Positions 25,154-37,975 are shown, counted from the first letter of the stretch. The stretch: 64,000 nt of DNA from Rutidosis leptorrhynchoides (GCF_046630445.1 NC_092337.1:368298001-368362000); one strand, 5' to 3'. Notes: generated by a model not told the origin, from the sequence alone. Made by a program: numbers and translations.

Positions 25154-25487
25154 ATTGATTGTAGGGAATTAGGTTGCATTAGTGAGTCAAGACCCGACCG
25201 AGTAGGATTCACTAATAGGACTAATCTACAACTTACTAGTTTACTTGTTTCTGCGGAACTTGCTGCATGCTGCTGCTTACTTTTACTGCTATATGTTGTA
25301 TGCTACTGCATGATTTCACTACTGCATGCTATTATCTGCTTTTAATCGCATGCTACTTCTGTACGATTTGTTATTATTGCCATGCTATTTACTGCTATAC
25401 ATGATTTAGATTGTCGTAGTTACTTTGCCTAATGCGTGCTTGCTTTATGACTTACTGACATGGAAAAAGTTATTTTTCCTTGTTCAG

Positions 25488-26340
25488 ATGTCGGATGCCC
25501 CGCCCACTATCATTCACTTGGAGAGCGACTCGGACTCATCGGCCACCTCACCTACCATTGTTGCTAACTCGATCCCGTCATCTACACCTTCTAGCGACTC
25601 CGGCGATTCATCCTCCGGAGCCAGTAGCCATGCGCCTGGCCCAGCGATCACCTCTGACAGAGCCGAGGACCTACAGGAGATTCCAGCTCCACTTGCCCCA
25701 GGACCCTCGGAGCCACAACACCACTCCGGTGGTGCTGTGATTCCCGCGAAACTTGGGGAAGGTCTGATCCATAATGAGCATAACCATTGGTGCCGACGCC
25801 TTCCAGATGGATGTCTCGTGCCTATTCCACCCTTTAGATACCGACTGATGATGGCCGCCCGAGGAGAGCCACCCGTGCAGCCACCACCAGCCGATCTAGA
25901 TGACCCATCATCCACTAATTCTTCATCCGATGACTCATCCTCTGACGACTCTAGAGCCACCCGTGCAGCCACCCTCTACCCCACCAAAGAAGCGGTATCA
26001 TTTCGACGGTACTGTTATTCCTGGGGTTAACGGATGGAGATCATCCGTTAACCCACATGGACTGAGGACTAGAGTTACCGCCCGCAAGCGGCTTGTGCCG
26101 TATCCTGATGATCCCTTCTTCCGTAAGCCTTACTGTTACGCAGCATCTACTTCTGGTGCCGGACCGTCTGCACCACCAGCTCCACCAGATCCACCTGTAT
26201 CATCAGCACCGCCTGCTCCATCAGCCTCTCCCTCTGTCGAGGAACTGACGAGGGAGGTAGATATCCTCCGTGCTCGGGTAACTGAGCTCGAGGACCAGGT
26301 GTCCCACATGATGGACATCCTTTACCCACCTTCACCATAG
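25488..26340 (+). pseudogene. Extra upstream frame of element B, Ser/Pro-rich with C-terminal coiled coil
   Basis: It begins at ATG in CAGATGTCGG and runs 181 codons to 26030, then continues in another frame to 26340, so one frameshift lies between about 25950 and 25990, beside a repeated GAGCCACCCGTGCAGCCACC (25865 and 25951). The first part is Ser/Asp/Pro-rich (HLESDSDSSATSPT). The end has a heptad-like ELTREVDILRARVTELEDQV. A frame in the same place in element C ends with a similar VNELRTRLINLENMVQ. Such extra frames before gag have no established function known to me. Confidence 0.55.
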
Positions 26341-26629
26341 TGCTTTTGTATTAGATTTCATTATGTAATCTCATTTGTAGTTTTATGTTTTACTTATGTA
26401 TCGTACGAACCTATGCGGATGTATGCAACTTATTATTAATGAATGGAACTTTGTGTTGTTTAATTCTTGCACAGTGTTCTATTTACGTTACTGTATGATG
26501 ATTCTGTGGTATTTGTACCTGGTTGCATTACTTAATAAACATGTGATGTGTGAATTCCATGTTGGTTACCATATACTGTGTTATTACTATTTGAATACTG
26601 GATTTTGACTTGAGTCAAAATTTTTGTTT

Positions 26630-27744
26630 AGAACATCAATTGCAAACGGAAGATCAACGCCCACCGCAGCCCAAATCGAGGAAATGATCAATGAACGAGT
26701 CGCCGCAACTTTAGCGGAAATGAACCCCCAAGCTCCACCGTCACCGGTTATCCAGCCCATTCATAATGGGCGTACATACAAAGAGTTTCAAAGCTGCAAG
26801 CCCCACAACTTTAGTGGAACTGAGGGGCCGGTTGGTCTCACTAGATGGTTTGAGAAATTAGAATCTGTGTTTCGAGTTAGTAACTGCTCAGAGGCGAACA
26901 AAACCAAGTATGCCTCATGTACGCTGTCTGCTACCCCATGAGAGGTATTGATGAGGCGTTTGCTACCCCATGGGAGGAATTCAAGGGGGCCCTGATTGAG
27001 GAATATTGCCCTAGGATAGAGATCCAGAAAATGGAGATGGAGTTTATGCAGTTGAAGATTGTGGGAAACGATCTCGATTGTTACAACCGTAGGTATCTGG
27101 AATTAGCCCTAATGTGTCCTACCATGGTTACCCCAGAGTTTAAGCGTATGGAAAGGTACTTGTGAGGACTTCGTAAGTCCATTAAGGGAAATGTCACCTC
27201 GTCTAAGCCACCTAATGTCCCGGAAGCAATGCTCATGGTGCACACTTTAATGAACCAAATCATCATCGATGAACCGGAAAAGGCTAAGTCCGAAGCGGGT
27301 AGTAGTGATAAGCGAAAGTGAGATAACAACAAAGGGAGAGCCTATGATCAAACCCCCGCTAAGAGGCACAACAACGGTGGGAATCCCAATCCGAACACCA
27401 ACTCGAACCCTAACTACAAGGGTACCCTACCGCAATGCAAGAGGTGCTACAAGTACCATACCGGGTATTGTAACGTTGTTTGTGAAAAGTGCAAAAATAC
27501 CAGGCATATTGGCAGAGACTGCAAGATCACCACCATGACTGGGAAGCCGAACCCTAATGGACCGAGAAAGTGTTATGAATGCGGACAAATGGGCCACTTC
27601 AGGAATGAGTGTCCCAACAAGCGAAAGGACGGCGGACCACCGCGTGGTAGAGCATTCAATGTAAATGCAAGGGATGCTCATGAGAACCCCGACTTGGTGA
27701 CAGGTATATTCACTATCAACAATCTATTAGCTTCTGTCTTATTT
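26630..27744 (+). pseudogene. Gag of element B with two CCHC zinc knuckles (broken)
   Basis: The nucleocapsid/capsid region reads YKEFQSCKPHNFSGTEGPVG and TRWFEKLESVF, then shifts frame at about 26935 with loss of the usual ALTWWN block, then PWEEFKGALIEEYCPRIEIQ and a stop at 27163 (RYL-stop-GL, expected W). Another stop at 27319 replaces W in KRKWDNN. Two CX2CX4HX4C knuckles follow: CEKCKNTRHIGRDC and CYECGQMGHFRNEC (27571-27612), which bind RNA in active relatives. The stops are TGG to TGA changes. Confidence 0.88.
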
Positions 27745-28337
27745 GATACTGGTGCCAATAGGATTTATGTATGTAGACACTTTTGCGATAAGATAAATTG
27801 GTCGTTAGTTCCTTTAAAAGAGAGTATGCTTATCGAGGTAGCCAATGGTAAACTTGAGAAAGTGGACCAAATAGGCCGAGGAGCTATTATCAAGATAGCC
27901 GTGTGGATTTCGAAATTGACTTAATACCCATTAAGTTGGGAAGTTTTGCCGTGATTATCAGTATGGATTGGTTGACCGAAGTAAGGGACGACATTATCTG
28001 TGGAGACAAATCTCTTCGTATACCACATGGAGATGGTGAGCCACTGATTATTTACGGAGAGAGATGTAGTTCGAAACTGAATCTCATTAGTTGTATGAAA
28101 GCGCAAAATATCATGAAGAAAGGACGTCTTACTGTTTTGGCACATGTGAAAACATTAGAAACTGAGGAGAAGAGCATAGATGACGTGCGAATTGTGAACG
28201 AATTTTCCTATGTCTTTTCAGAAGAATTTTTAGGATTACCGCTACCAAGAGCAGTGGAGTTTCAGATCGATTTAGTTCCAGGAGCTGCACCTGTAGCTCG
28301 CGCACCTTACCGACTCGCACCTTCTGAGATGCAATAG
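27720..28337 (+). pseudogene. Aspartic protease and linker of element B pol
   Basis: The catalytic motif is LFDTGANRIYV (DTG at 27745-27753). Active relatives usually have DTGAD/S next, so Asn here may be a change. A frameshift at about 27900 separates it from the second half, FEIDLIPIKLGSFAVIISMD, whose usual GMDWL glycine reads SMDWL. The linker ends with PGAAPVARAPYRLAPSEMQ and a TAG at 28335-28337. Confidence 0.85.
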
Positions 28338-29606
28338 TTGCAGAGCCAATTACAAGAACTGCTAGATCGTGGATTTATCCAACCAAGTTTCTCGCCTTGG
28401 GGCGCACCTGTTTTGTTTGTGAAGAAGAAGGACGGATCATTCTGCATGTGTATCGACTACCGTGAACTCAACAAATTGACGATCAAGAATCGGTATCCTC
28501 TTCCCCGAATTGACGATCTTTTTGATCAACTACAAGGATCGAGCGTTTACTCTAAGATCGATTTGCGATCCGGTTATCACCAGTTGAGGGTGAAAGAGAG
28601 TGATGTGATAAAGACTGCATTCAGAACCCGTTATGGTCATTATGAGTTTCTCGTGATGCCATTCGGATTAATCAACGCACCTGCTGTATTTATGGATCTC
28701 ATGAATCGTGTCTGCAAGCCATACCTGGATAAGTTCGTTATCGTCTTCATAGATGATATCCTCATCTACTCTAAGAGCGAAGAAGAACATGAACAATATC
28801 TTCGATTAGTGCTTGAACTCTTGAGATAAGAGCAACTTAATGCCAAATTCTCCAAGTGTGAATTTTGGTTGAAGGAAGTTCAGTTTCTGGGTCATGTTGT
28901 GAGCGACCAGGGTATCAAAGTTGATCCCGCAAAGATTGAAGCTATCAGCAAGTGGGAGACCCCCACTACTCCAACTCACATCTGCCAATTTCTAGGTCTC
29001 GCCGATTACTACCGAAGATTTATTGAAGGTTTCTCTTTGATTGCGCGCCCTTTGACCGCGCTAACTCACAAAGGGAAGAAGTTCATTTGGGAACCTAAAC
29101 AGGAATCAGTATTTAAAACTTTGAAAAAGAAGTTAACCACCGCACCTATCTTATCACTTCCTGAAGGCAGTGACAATTTCGTCATTTATTGCGATGCTTC
29201 GAAAAGTGGCTTTGGTTGTGTGCTGATGCAACGCACAAAGGTTATTGCTTACGCCTCCCGGCAATTAAAGATTCACGAGCGGAAATACACTACTCACGAT
29301 CTTGAACTTGGAGCCGTTGTCTTTGCGCTCAAATTATGGAGACACTATTTGTATGGAACTAAGAGTACTATCTTCACCGACCACAAAAGTCTCCAGCATA
29401 TATTCGATCAGAAACAACTGAACATGAGACAACGACGATGGATCGAGATGCTGAACGACTATGATTGTGAACTTCGTTATCACCCTGGCAAGGCCAATGT
29501 TGTAGCTGACGCTTTAAGCCGAAAGGAGAGGACGACACCTCTTCGTGTTCGGGCTCTGAACATCACCATCCATTTAAATCTCAACAATCAGATCCGAGTA
29601 GCCTAA
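28338..29606 (+). pseudogene. Reverse transcriptase and RNase H of element B
   Basis: RT motifs in order: [40 protein letters not shown], the active site [15 protein letters not shown] (FIDD), then after a TAA at 28827-28829 [20 protein letters not shown] and [16 protein letters not shown]. RNase H follows with [54 protein letters not shown] and [16 protein letters not shown]. The frame ends in a TAA at 29604, where relatives read Gln. Apart from stops the catalytic residues are intact, suggesting loss of function by point changes. Confidence 0.95.
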
Positions 29607-31028
29607 GATGAGGCTCTCAAGGAGGAGAATATATCTCATGAACACCTGAACATTCTCGTCTCTCGATTCGAGGTTAAGGAGACAGGACTTCGGTACTTCG
29701 CCGGAAGAATTTGGGTACCTTGTTATGGAGATCTACAAAACGTTATACTTGATGAAGCCCACAATTCTAGATATTCGATTCATCCCGGAGTGGGCAAAAT
29801 GTGCCACGATCTTAAGGAACAGTATTGGTGGCCGAATCTTAAGAAGGACGTTGCAACTTATGTTAGTAAGTGTTTGACTTGCTCGAAAGTTAAGGCCGAA
29901 CATCAGAGGCCTTCTGGATTACTTCAACAATCGGAAATCCCGAAATGGAAGTAGGAGAGGATAACGATGGACTTCATTACTAAGCTACCAAAGATGGTGG
30001 GCGGATACGATACCATCTGGGTTATCGTTGACCATCTCACTAAATCTGCACACTTCTTAGCCATGAAGGAGACGGATATGATGGAGAGACTTGCTCAACT
30101 ATACATCAAGGAGGTTGTATCTCGTCATGGTGTACTTTTATCGATCATCTCAGATCGCGATCCCCGTTTTGCTTCCAGATTTTGGCGTTCTTTACAAAAA
30201 GCCATGGGAACCCGTCTCGACTTGAGTACTGCATATCACCCACAGACCGACGGGCAAAGTGAATGCACGATTCAGACTTTGGAGGACATGTTGCATGCAT
30301 GTGTTATCTATTTCGGAAAGGCCTGGGAAAGGCATTTGCCACTCGCCAAATTTTCTTACAACAACAGTTATCACTCGAGCATTAATACCGCACCTTTTGA
30401 AGTGTTGTATGGCCGCAAGTACCCATCTCCTATTTGTTGGGCCGAAGTAGGCAAAAAGCAAATCACTGGACCCGAGGTAGTCCATGAAACAATGGAGAAA
30501 ATTGCTCAGATTCAAGCAAGACTTAAGACGGCCCGTGATCGTCAAAAGAGTTATGCCAACCTCAGACGTAAAGAATTTGAATTTAACATCGTTGACCGTG
30601 TAATGTTGAAGGTTGCACCTTGGAAAGGTGTGATTCGTTTTGGAAAACGTGGAAAGTTAAACCCACGATACATTGGTCCTTTTGAAATATTGGAACGTAT
30701 TGGACCCGTTGCTTACCGTTTGGATCTCCCAACTCAATTGAGCTCAGTTCATCCTACCTTCCACGTATCAAATTTGAAGAAGTGTCTTGCTGCACCAGAA
30801 CTTGTCATACCACTGGAAGAACTTACAATTGATGACAAACTCCACTTCATGGAAGAGCCTGTTGAAATTATGGACAGTGAGGTCCAAAATTTGAAACACA
30901 ACAAGATTCCGATCGTCCGAGTTCGATGGAATGCCAAAAGAGGACCTGAGTTTACCTGGGAACGAGAGGATCAAATGATGCAGAAGTATCCTCACCTTTT
31001 CCCAACTCCTCCATCTACCTCGGCTTAA
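29607..31028 (+). pseudogene. Integrase and chromodomain-like tail of element B
   Basis: The zinc-binding HHCC region includes [16 protein letters not shown] and [15 protein letters not shown] at 29952-29954 replaces W in the usual PxWKWERITMDF. Past it, 353 codons are open: catalytic Asp in MDFITKLPK, second Asp in SDRDPRFAS, and the Glu in [17 protein letters not shown]. The C-terminus has HVSNLKKCL and then [20 protein letters not shown] and [18 protein letters not shown], a chromodomain-like tail that in chromoviruses steers insertion to marked chromatin. It ends at TAA 31026-31028. Confidence 0.93.
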
Positions 31029-31047
31029 AATTTCGGGACGAAATTTT

Positions 31048-31064
31048 CTTTAACAGGTGGGTAA
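31048..31064 (+). promoter_or_regulatory. Polypurine-tract region of element B
   Basis: TTTAACAGGTGGGTAA just upstream of the LTR start TGTAACAACCCGG. The same short motif in the form TTTAACGGGTAGGTAC precedes the LTRs of C and the minus-strand array. It primes plus-strand synthesis in active elements. Short and imperfect as a purine run. Confidence 0.65.
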
Positions 31065-34000
31065 TGTAACAACCCGGAATTTTCTAACGTTTATTTATTA
31101 ATATTTATTATTAATACTTGCGCTTTATTAAATGTCTTTATTACATTTACTTGTTACCGTATTTGACTTTTCATGTCCCGACACGTCTTTGTGACACACG
31201 TACTTCTCACGAATAATATTTTCGAATATTATTTACATTCATGATTAATTAATATTAGTAATTTTTAATTAACTAAGGTTAGTAGTTAATTACTTGGGCC
31301 TTTTATTTATTTGTTGATTACTTGGGCTTATTTACTTAATTTGTTACATACTTGGTCTTTTATTACATGGACTAGCAAGCCCACCTTACACACTTGATGG
31401 ACTAGTTGTGAGCCCATTTTATTACTAGTAACTACTTAAGACTAAACTAGCTTAATTAACTTAAATTGGAGACAAAACCTTACAAGCATGCAAGGGTTCT
31501 TTAACCTTATTACCCAATCTAGCTCACACCTTATTCCAACACTTGAAAGTTGCCATTTGACTTCCCATTTTAGCTTGCAAAAACCGTCCACCATTGTGAG
31601 CAAGGAGGGATTCATTTTCAATTTACTTTGTTACTTATTACTTGCATTTCATTTTCCTTTACACACACATTCATACAATACTTCATTTTTCTCTCATTTC
31701 TCTCTCAAAACTTAGTAAGTTACAACATTATTTTCTTCTTTATTTTCTTCTAAAAACCGAAATATATCTCAATGTATCATCATCTTTTGCTTGAATTGTT
31801 ACTTGAATATTGTTTGTTGTTATTAAAGATCAAATTTCCTAGTTTGCATCTTCATGGTTCTTGGTTACTTCCATCTTTTTGATGAAGAACCAAGAACAAG
31901 AACCTAAACTTGTTAGTTTAAGGTTCTACTCTTAAATGTTTTCAAGATCTAAAGTTCATAAACTTGATGATCTTCTTTATGTTTATGTTTTGTAGACTTG
32001 AATTCCTAAGATCTAAACTTTGGTTTGAATCTTCTCAAGTATGAAGCAAATACGAACATAATACTTGTAGATCTAGTTTATTTCTTCATTTTTACTTACT
32101 TTAAATTCGTGATTGTTCATTATGGTCAAGTATTACTAGTTAAAACTTGATCTCATACTTCTTGAAACTAAAGTTAACTTTATAAGTTCAAGAACATGGA
32201 AGTTTAACTTTCTAGTTACAACTTCATATACTTATGAAAGATCTAAGTTTCTATAGCTTATGGTCTACTTATTTTGTTGTAAACAAAATCTTATAAGCTT
32301 ACATACATGTTACAAGTTGAAAATCTAAGTTTCATAACTTATGGTTTCATTAAAGTGTAAATCCAAGTTTTGTAACTTAGGATCTAACTTAAGAACACTA
32401 GATCTAGACTTTCTAGTCTAGGATCTTCAAGATCTAACTAACAAATATGTTCTACAAACTTAAGATCTTGATTATTTAGTTTACTTTCAAGTTTGTAGTT
32501 TAATATTACTACTAGAACTCATGTATGTGTCGGATCTAAGATCTTGATGTAACTTTGGTTCATCAAACTATTTGCAACACTTAAATTGAGTTGTGCTACA
32601 TATCTTAGACTTGCACTTGTGTTATGATGGCTAAAACTTGGTAAAGATGATGTAAACACATCAACTAGTTGTACACTTGAAGCTATACGCATCAAGGATG
32701 AGAACCGGGATGAGCATCAAACACCAAGAACCCACCGGAACACCTTTCTTACCATTTTCTGGAACTGATCAAACTACCTTGGCTACTCGAAAGTTGATTT
32801 TCAGTTAGTTTGGTTCGAGTAGATGATTTTCCGTTTAGACCTCATCTTAATCCGAGTTACGGTTTAGGATCTATGGCCGCCCGAAAGTCACTACACCCTA
32901 TTAATGTTGTGCTGAAATTTCTGACCTACTCGCACTTAAACCATCACCACGGTCAAACAAAGACGAGTTTGGTTCTGGAAATTTGTCAGTACCTAGGGGA
33001 CTCATATACGGAGCCATGGCCACTGGTCTCACCTCATTTCAGTTTGTATAGAGGTTGTGGCGACTGAATGAATTCAGCCTTTGTTTCAAACCCTAGTCTT
33101 TACTTGAAACTTACTTTACACTTTTTGTTAAATGATGATTGATGATGATACTTAAGACCTAATTTACATACTTATAAACCTATTGGGACAATTTACTGAC
33201 TTAGTAACTTTTGACTTAGTTTGAGGACCTTTTCGGACAAACATACTTGCTTACCTTTCCCGTGTCAACTTTACTACTACTTTACCACTGTGAGTTATAG
33301 CATCCCTTTTTACTTTAACTATTTTGGGAACTGAGAATACATGCGCATTTTACATTTTACATACTAGGCATGAGTACTTAAACTTTATATATGTGTGGGT
33401 TATACAACGGCATAAACTTTCCCCTTAGCTCGGTAACGTTTAGTCATTGGTCTTTGAACCAGTGAACGCGAATCTTAGATATGGATCCATAGGGTTTGAC
33501 ATCCCCACTCGGGCTAGTAGCGCTAGCATTTAAAGGGTGTTTAATACTTCGTAACCATATGCACTCGCCAAGTGTACTTTTAGGGGGTGATAAACGTTAA
33601 GTTAGTTACCAAGTGCCCACGGTTAAACATATACTTTATCATACTGTTTTGAAACACTGTTTGCAGTACTGAAATCTCGTGGCCTACATTACATTACTGT
33701 TATACTTAAACTATAGCTCACCAACCTTTGTGTTGACGTTTTTAAGCATGTTTTTCTCAGGTGCTTAAGGTTTGCTTGCTTCCGCTGTTGTACTAGTCAT
33801 GCCTTGTAGACTTCCGCTGCCTTTGATAGAGATGTCACCACATGAAACATTTTATCTTGTATTCAAACTTTATTACTTTTGAAACGATGTATTTGTAACG
33901 ACCTATGGGTCACGTACTATTACTTATGCTTGCTATTCGTAGAAGCGTACTTTTGGTTGTTAAACATTTGACGTTGGTTAAAACATCATCTTTATTCATG

Positions 34001-34096
34001 AATGCCAACTTATTTTGAAACAGCATATAGTGTTTGACCTTGTAATGATCCTGTTGTTGATGAATCGTACACGATGGTTTTATACGGGGCATCACA
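31065..34096 (+). repeat. 3' LTR of element B (3032 bp, complete)
   Basis: It runs from TGTAACAACCCGG to CGGGGCATCACA, followed by AACTA. It contains no conserved coding capacity; three related 60-61 codon minus-strand frames at its end (33910-34095 and the two 5' copies) exist only because the LTR end is repeated. There is no full-length partner LTR on the left. Confidence 0.92.
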
Positions 34097-34101
34097 AACT
34101 A

Positions 34102-34771
34102 TGCTATACCCGGCTATGTCCGACTAAGTCCCTACAGTGATATTTTTAATTGCTCGTTAAATGCATTCTTAATTATTGGGGGTAGGACTATCGGGAGTAA
34201 CGTCCCCGATACATTTGACCAAGTCATTGTATTACTTGATAATGAAATTAAACCGACAAGGACAGACACAACTTGTCTTTGGGGCAAACTTTGAACATTT
34301 AGTCTAAATATCACGAACTGGAATAACTTTTTGATCCCTGCAAGATCAACTTTTAAGATCTTTGTGATCTTCTTTTACAACTAAAGATCTGTGTGATCTA
34401 CTTATGAAAACAAAATCTTGTGGTCTAAAAACAACGATAACTACTTTTGTTAAACCTATGATTTCACTCAACCTTTTTGGTTGACATTTAGCATGTTTGT
34501 CTCAGGTGATGATTGATCAAGCTTACTACTTATGTGATGCTACTTGAACATAGGATCTTAAGAACTATCGCATTTATTATTCTTGCATTTGAAACATTTA
34601 CATCATTGTAATTTTAATTCTTGTAACGACATTCTATTTTCTTCCGCTGCGTTATCAATAAAATTTGTTTTTATCATATAGTATTGTTCTCGTAATATAA
34701 TATGTTGGTTTATTTGATATTAGTTGATATTAGTGACGTTTTCTTCCAGACCCTATCTGGAGGACGTCACA
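34102..34771 (+). repeat. 3' LTR of element A, right piece
   Basis: Matches 8076-8734 of the 5' LTR, ending GGAGGACGTCACA. The next bases GCCAA (34772-34776) complete the target duplication with 5895-5899. Confidence 0.9.
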
Positions 34772-34776
34772 GCCAA

Positions 34777-35233
34777 GACCTCTCTTTCTTTATAATTGTG
34801 TTTATTTCGTTTTTCTGCATTATTTCATATCTGTTTTGCGTAGTATAAGAATCCAGTGCCCAACTCTTGACCTTGGTTCTTGAAACTAATGGAACCCTGA
34901 TCAAGCACTGGTATTCTTTTAGGCATATTTGCATATTAGCTTATTTGTTTTGCATATCTACTTATCTGTTTATTGATTGTTCTGCATATCTGTATATCTG
35001 CATATCTGTGTTTCTGCTTATTTTTTTTTTGCATATCTGTGTATTGTTCTGCTTTATATTTGTTTCTTCTGTGGTTTTTGATTTATAGTTGTTATAAATC
35101 TTTCACAAGTTTTGTCAATTGTTTTTTAAGAAAAAAAAAGGAAAAATGTCTGATACAGAAGATTCTGTAACTTTGATAAATAAACTTGATTTTGGTGATC
35201 CACTTTATCTTCATGCCAGTGATACTTCTGGTA
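34777..35233 (+). mobile_element. Copia element J resumed: leader and first codons of gag
   Basis: Leader with many CATATCTG repeats, then ATG at 35146 in an A-rich context. The gag frame begins MSDTEDSVTLINKLDFGDPL and YLHASDTSG, a typical copia gag N-terminus. It is cut at TGGTA (35229-35233), the target duplication of element C, and resumes in frame at 50656. Confidence 0.85.
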
Positions 35234-35399
35234 TGTGACGACCCGGGAATTTCCGACTAAATTTAAATTTAAATCTTATATGATTTCGACAAGATAAGCA
35301 AAGTCTATAATGTTGAGTCTTGATAATTTTGAAACTGTTTCATATATTCAATTGGCCTTCGACCATTACCGACGATTCACGAACAATTGTTGTAAACTA

Positions 35400-35430
<31 letters not shown>

Positions 35431-35464
35431 TGTATGTATGTATGTATGTATGTATGTATGTATG

Positions 35465-35497
<33 letters not shown>
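35400..35497 (+). repeat. (TATG)n followed by (TA)n microsatellite
   Basis: About 17 TATG units run into a TA array. In the 3' LTR (46931-46963) only a few TATG units remain, so the array length has changed since insertion. Confidence 0.9.
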
Positions 35498-35501
<4 letters not shown>

Positions 35502-35591
35502 TGTATAATAAACTGAGATAATAAACTAAAATTAAATCATTAGAATTAACTAAGTAAAAATAATATACAAAATAAATAAGTGTAATTAAAA

Positions 35592-35637
<46 letters not shown>

Positions 35638-36932
35638 AATTAGTTGTAATATATAAATATTATATTGAACATTAAAATTAATTAATATTATCATTAATAA
35701 GATTATTATTATCATTGTTATAATTATTATAGTTTTTATTATTTATTAATAAGGTTAGTATTATTATTATTAATATAATTATTGTTATTATCATTGATAT
35801 TATCATTATTAATATTAGTATTTTTATTATTATTTTTATTATTATTATTAGTATTCTTATCAAAATTAATAATATTAATGGATTTTAATAATAAATTAAT
35901 ATCAATAATTTACTTAAATATTACAATTATATAAAAACAGATATACTCAGTATATAAATGTAAAACAGATATACTCCGAATATAATGTTATATACAGATA
36001 TGATCGGTATTATTTTTATTTGGATTATTATTATTAATATAATTTTAATTATTAATTATTTGTAATTATATAAAAACAAACGTATGACTCCAAATCTACT
36101 TCTTTTCACTTTCAAACTGTATAGAATTTTGTTTATTGTCTGCTTGATTGACATAACGAGTCCAGATAGAAACAAATTCAGTTGAAAGTATCGATCAACT
36201 TTTATATATTTTTCTTATTTATTTTATTTGTTCCTGTTTAATTATTCTTATGATCGATTGCTATATAAAACGATTAATGCCAGTTGTAAATAATACTATA
36301 TGACTTACATTATCAATTAACCATTACAAAAACCCTTTACAGTCTTTAAAGTGATCGAATTAAATCAGAATTGGGGAAGAACACAGCAGGTACCCCTGTT
36401 CTTGATTATTTTTTCCAAAAACTCGAATTTGATTGAATTTTCAAAAAGTAAAAATGCAGATAGGTTAGGATTATTTTACTTAATCTATCTGCAAAATATC
36501 ATATGCTAATTCTTTCTATCGATTTCCAATTCTTGAGTCAAAGTTTCTGAATAAAAAGTCAAACATTGTTTTTCCATCGAATTCATGTCATCTGTTATGA
36601 TTCAAAGTAAATTGATGATTGGAAAAGTTTCTAAAAGTGATTTGCAAACTATTTTGTATAGAAGTCGTGGATTAAAACAGTCTCTAAAATCAAAATCAAG
36701 TTTGAGTTCATGTCTTAAGGAAAAACGCTGTAACTGGATGTTTTTTTTAATTTCTTTTCTGTTATATTAATTTACACATATTCTAAATGTTCTGTTTCGA
36801 ATTATACAACTCAAATTAAACTAGTAACTAGTGATTATAATTGGTTTTGGATTTGGTCGATTGAATTTTAAAGAAGAAGATGAATAATTTTAAGACGGGT
36901 TATAATATTTAGTTATGGGATAAAAACAGAAA

Positions 36933-37017
36933 AGCAGTTTGGTTCAGTTGGTTAGCGTGTTTGTGATTTAGCGAGAGGTCACAGGTTCGAGCCCAGGCGT
37001 GAACAGCTATTTTTTTT
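36933..37017 (+). other. tRNA-like block in the 5' LTR of C
   Basis: A-box-like TGGTTCAGTTGG (36940-36951) and a perfect B-box core GGTTCGAGCCC (36984-36994), 44 bp apart start to start, followed by a run of eight T (37010-37017). Upstream is TAAAAACAGAAA. The order is that of an internal RNA polymerase III promoter with terminator. The cloverleaf is imperfect (T stem has mismatches), so it is not a functional tRNA gene; a tRNA-derived SINE head is the closest known analogue. Confidence 0.7.
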
Positions 37018-37048
37018 AAAGCTTGTTGAGGTAGTTTTCAAATTTTAA

Positions 37049-37050
37049 GA

Positions 37051-37128
<78 letters not shown>
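37049..37128 (+). repeat. (ATT)n microsatellite
   Basis: Pure trinucleotide array of about 26 units directly downstream of the tRNA-like block. All five blocks in the window are followed by such an ATT-rich tail in the same relative direction. Confidence 0.92.
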
Positions 37129-37250
37129 GTTATTATTTTTATTATTATGATTGTTATAATTATTGTTAATCTAATTATTATTACTAGTATTATTATTCAA
37201 TGTTATTAATATCATTATTATTAACTTAATTATCATTAATAGAATACGTA

Positions 37251-37290
<40 letters not shown>

Positions 37291-37897
37291 GATTAAAATT
37301 ATTGTTATTAAAATTATTGTTATTAAATATTCATTAATAATGTTATTACTATTATTATTATATATATAAAAATTAATAAAAGTATTTCTATTAAAATTTT
37401 AGAATTATTAGTATTACTAATATAGGAACTTCTATTATCACTATGATTAAGATTATTATTATTGTTATGAAAATAATACACATTATTATCATTTTATAAA
37501 TATTAGTATTAATATCATTCTAAATTTAGTAGTATTATCATTATGTATTATTATTGTCAATATCATTATGATCAATATAATTAAATAATTATAGGTATTA
37601 ATATTAATAATATGAGTATCATTATTATTATATTATTAAAAATTATTATCCTAACTATTATTAGCAATAAATTTTGCTATAAATATTATTATTATTAGTA
37701 TTGTTATTATTGATATTATCATTATAATCAGATAAAATTTTCATTACTATTATTAATATTATTTTACCAAATAAACATTTTGTATATAAAAACATTTATA
37801 AAGTAACAATACATATAAGTATGTACTAATGATATTAATGACTTTTACATAAATATACATATATAACAAATTAATATCTATATTATATATAATACTA

Positions 37898-37975
<78 letters not shown>

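Larger units (their letters stand above)
24669..34096 (+). mobile_element. Element B: Ty3/gypsy chromovirus-like retrotransposon with a rearranged 5' end
   Basis: 9428 bp inserted in the 3' LTR of A. AACTA flanks it on both sides (24664-24668 and 34097-34101), and the undisturbed target is visible in the 5' LTR of A at about 8067-8075. The order is rearranged 5' LTR (24669-25139), primer site (25142-25153), an extra upstream frame, gag, protease, RT, RNase H, integrase with chromodomain-like tail, polypurine tract, and a full 3' LTR (31065-34096, 3032 bp). The gag-pol frame has several stops and at least two shifts, so it is inactive. The integrase tail with a chromodomain-like end suggests a chromovirus of Tekay/Del type, tentatively. 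Confidence 0.93.

Noticed and set aside
25514..25972. 152-codon minus-strand frame opposite the extra frame of B
   Set aside because: It mirrors a GC-rich Ser/Pro-coding region on the plus strand, which depletes stops on the other strand. No independent signal.
33910..34095. Three related 60-61 codon frames (24670-24855 plus strand, 24956-25138 and 33910-34095 minus strand) that look like a conserved small protein
   Set aside because: They are the same LTR terminus present three times because of the inversion. Their conservation reflects repeat copies, not selection, and nothing in the peptide is recognisable.
35377..35863. Regular AT/ATT repeats examined as a possible CRISPR-like or satellite array
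   Set aside because: They are simple microsatellites with no spacer-repeat structure and sit in LTRs.
36933..37010. Functional tRNA gene
   Set aside because: The acceptor and D stems do not pair well and the T stem has mismatches in most copies, so a mature tRNA is unlikely. Kept only as a tRNA-like block.
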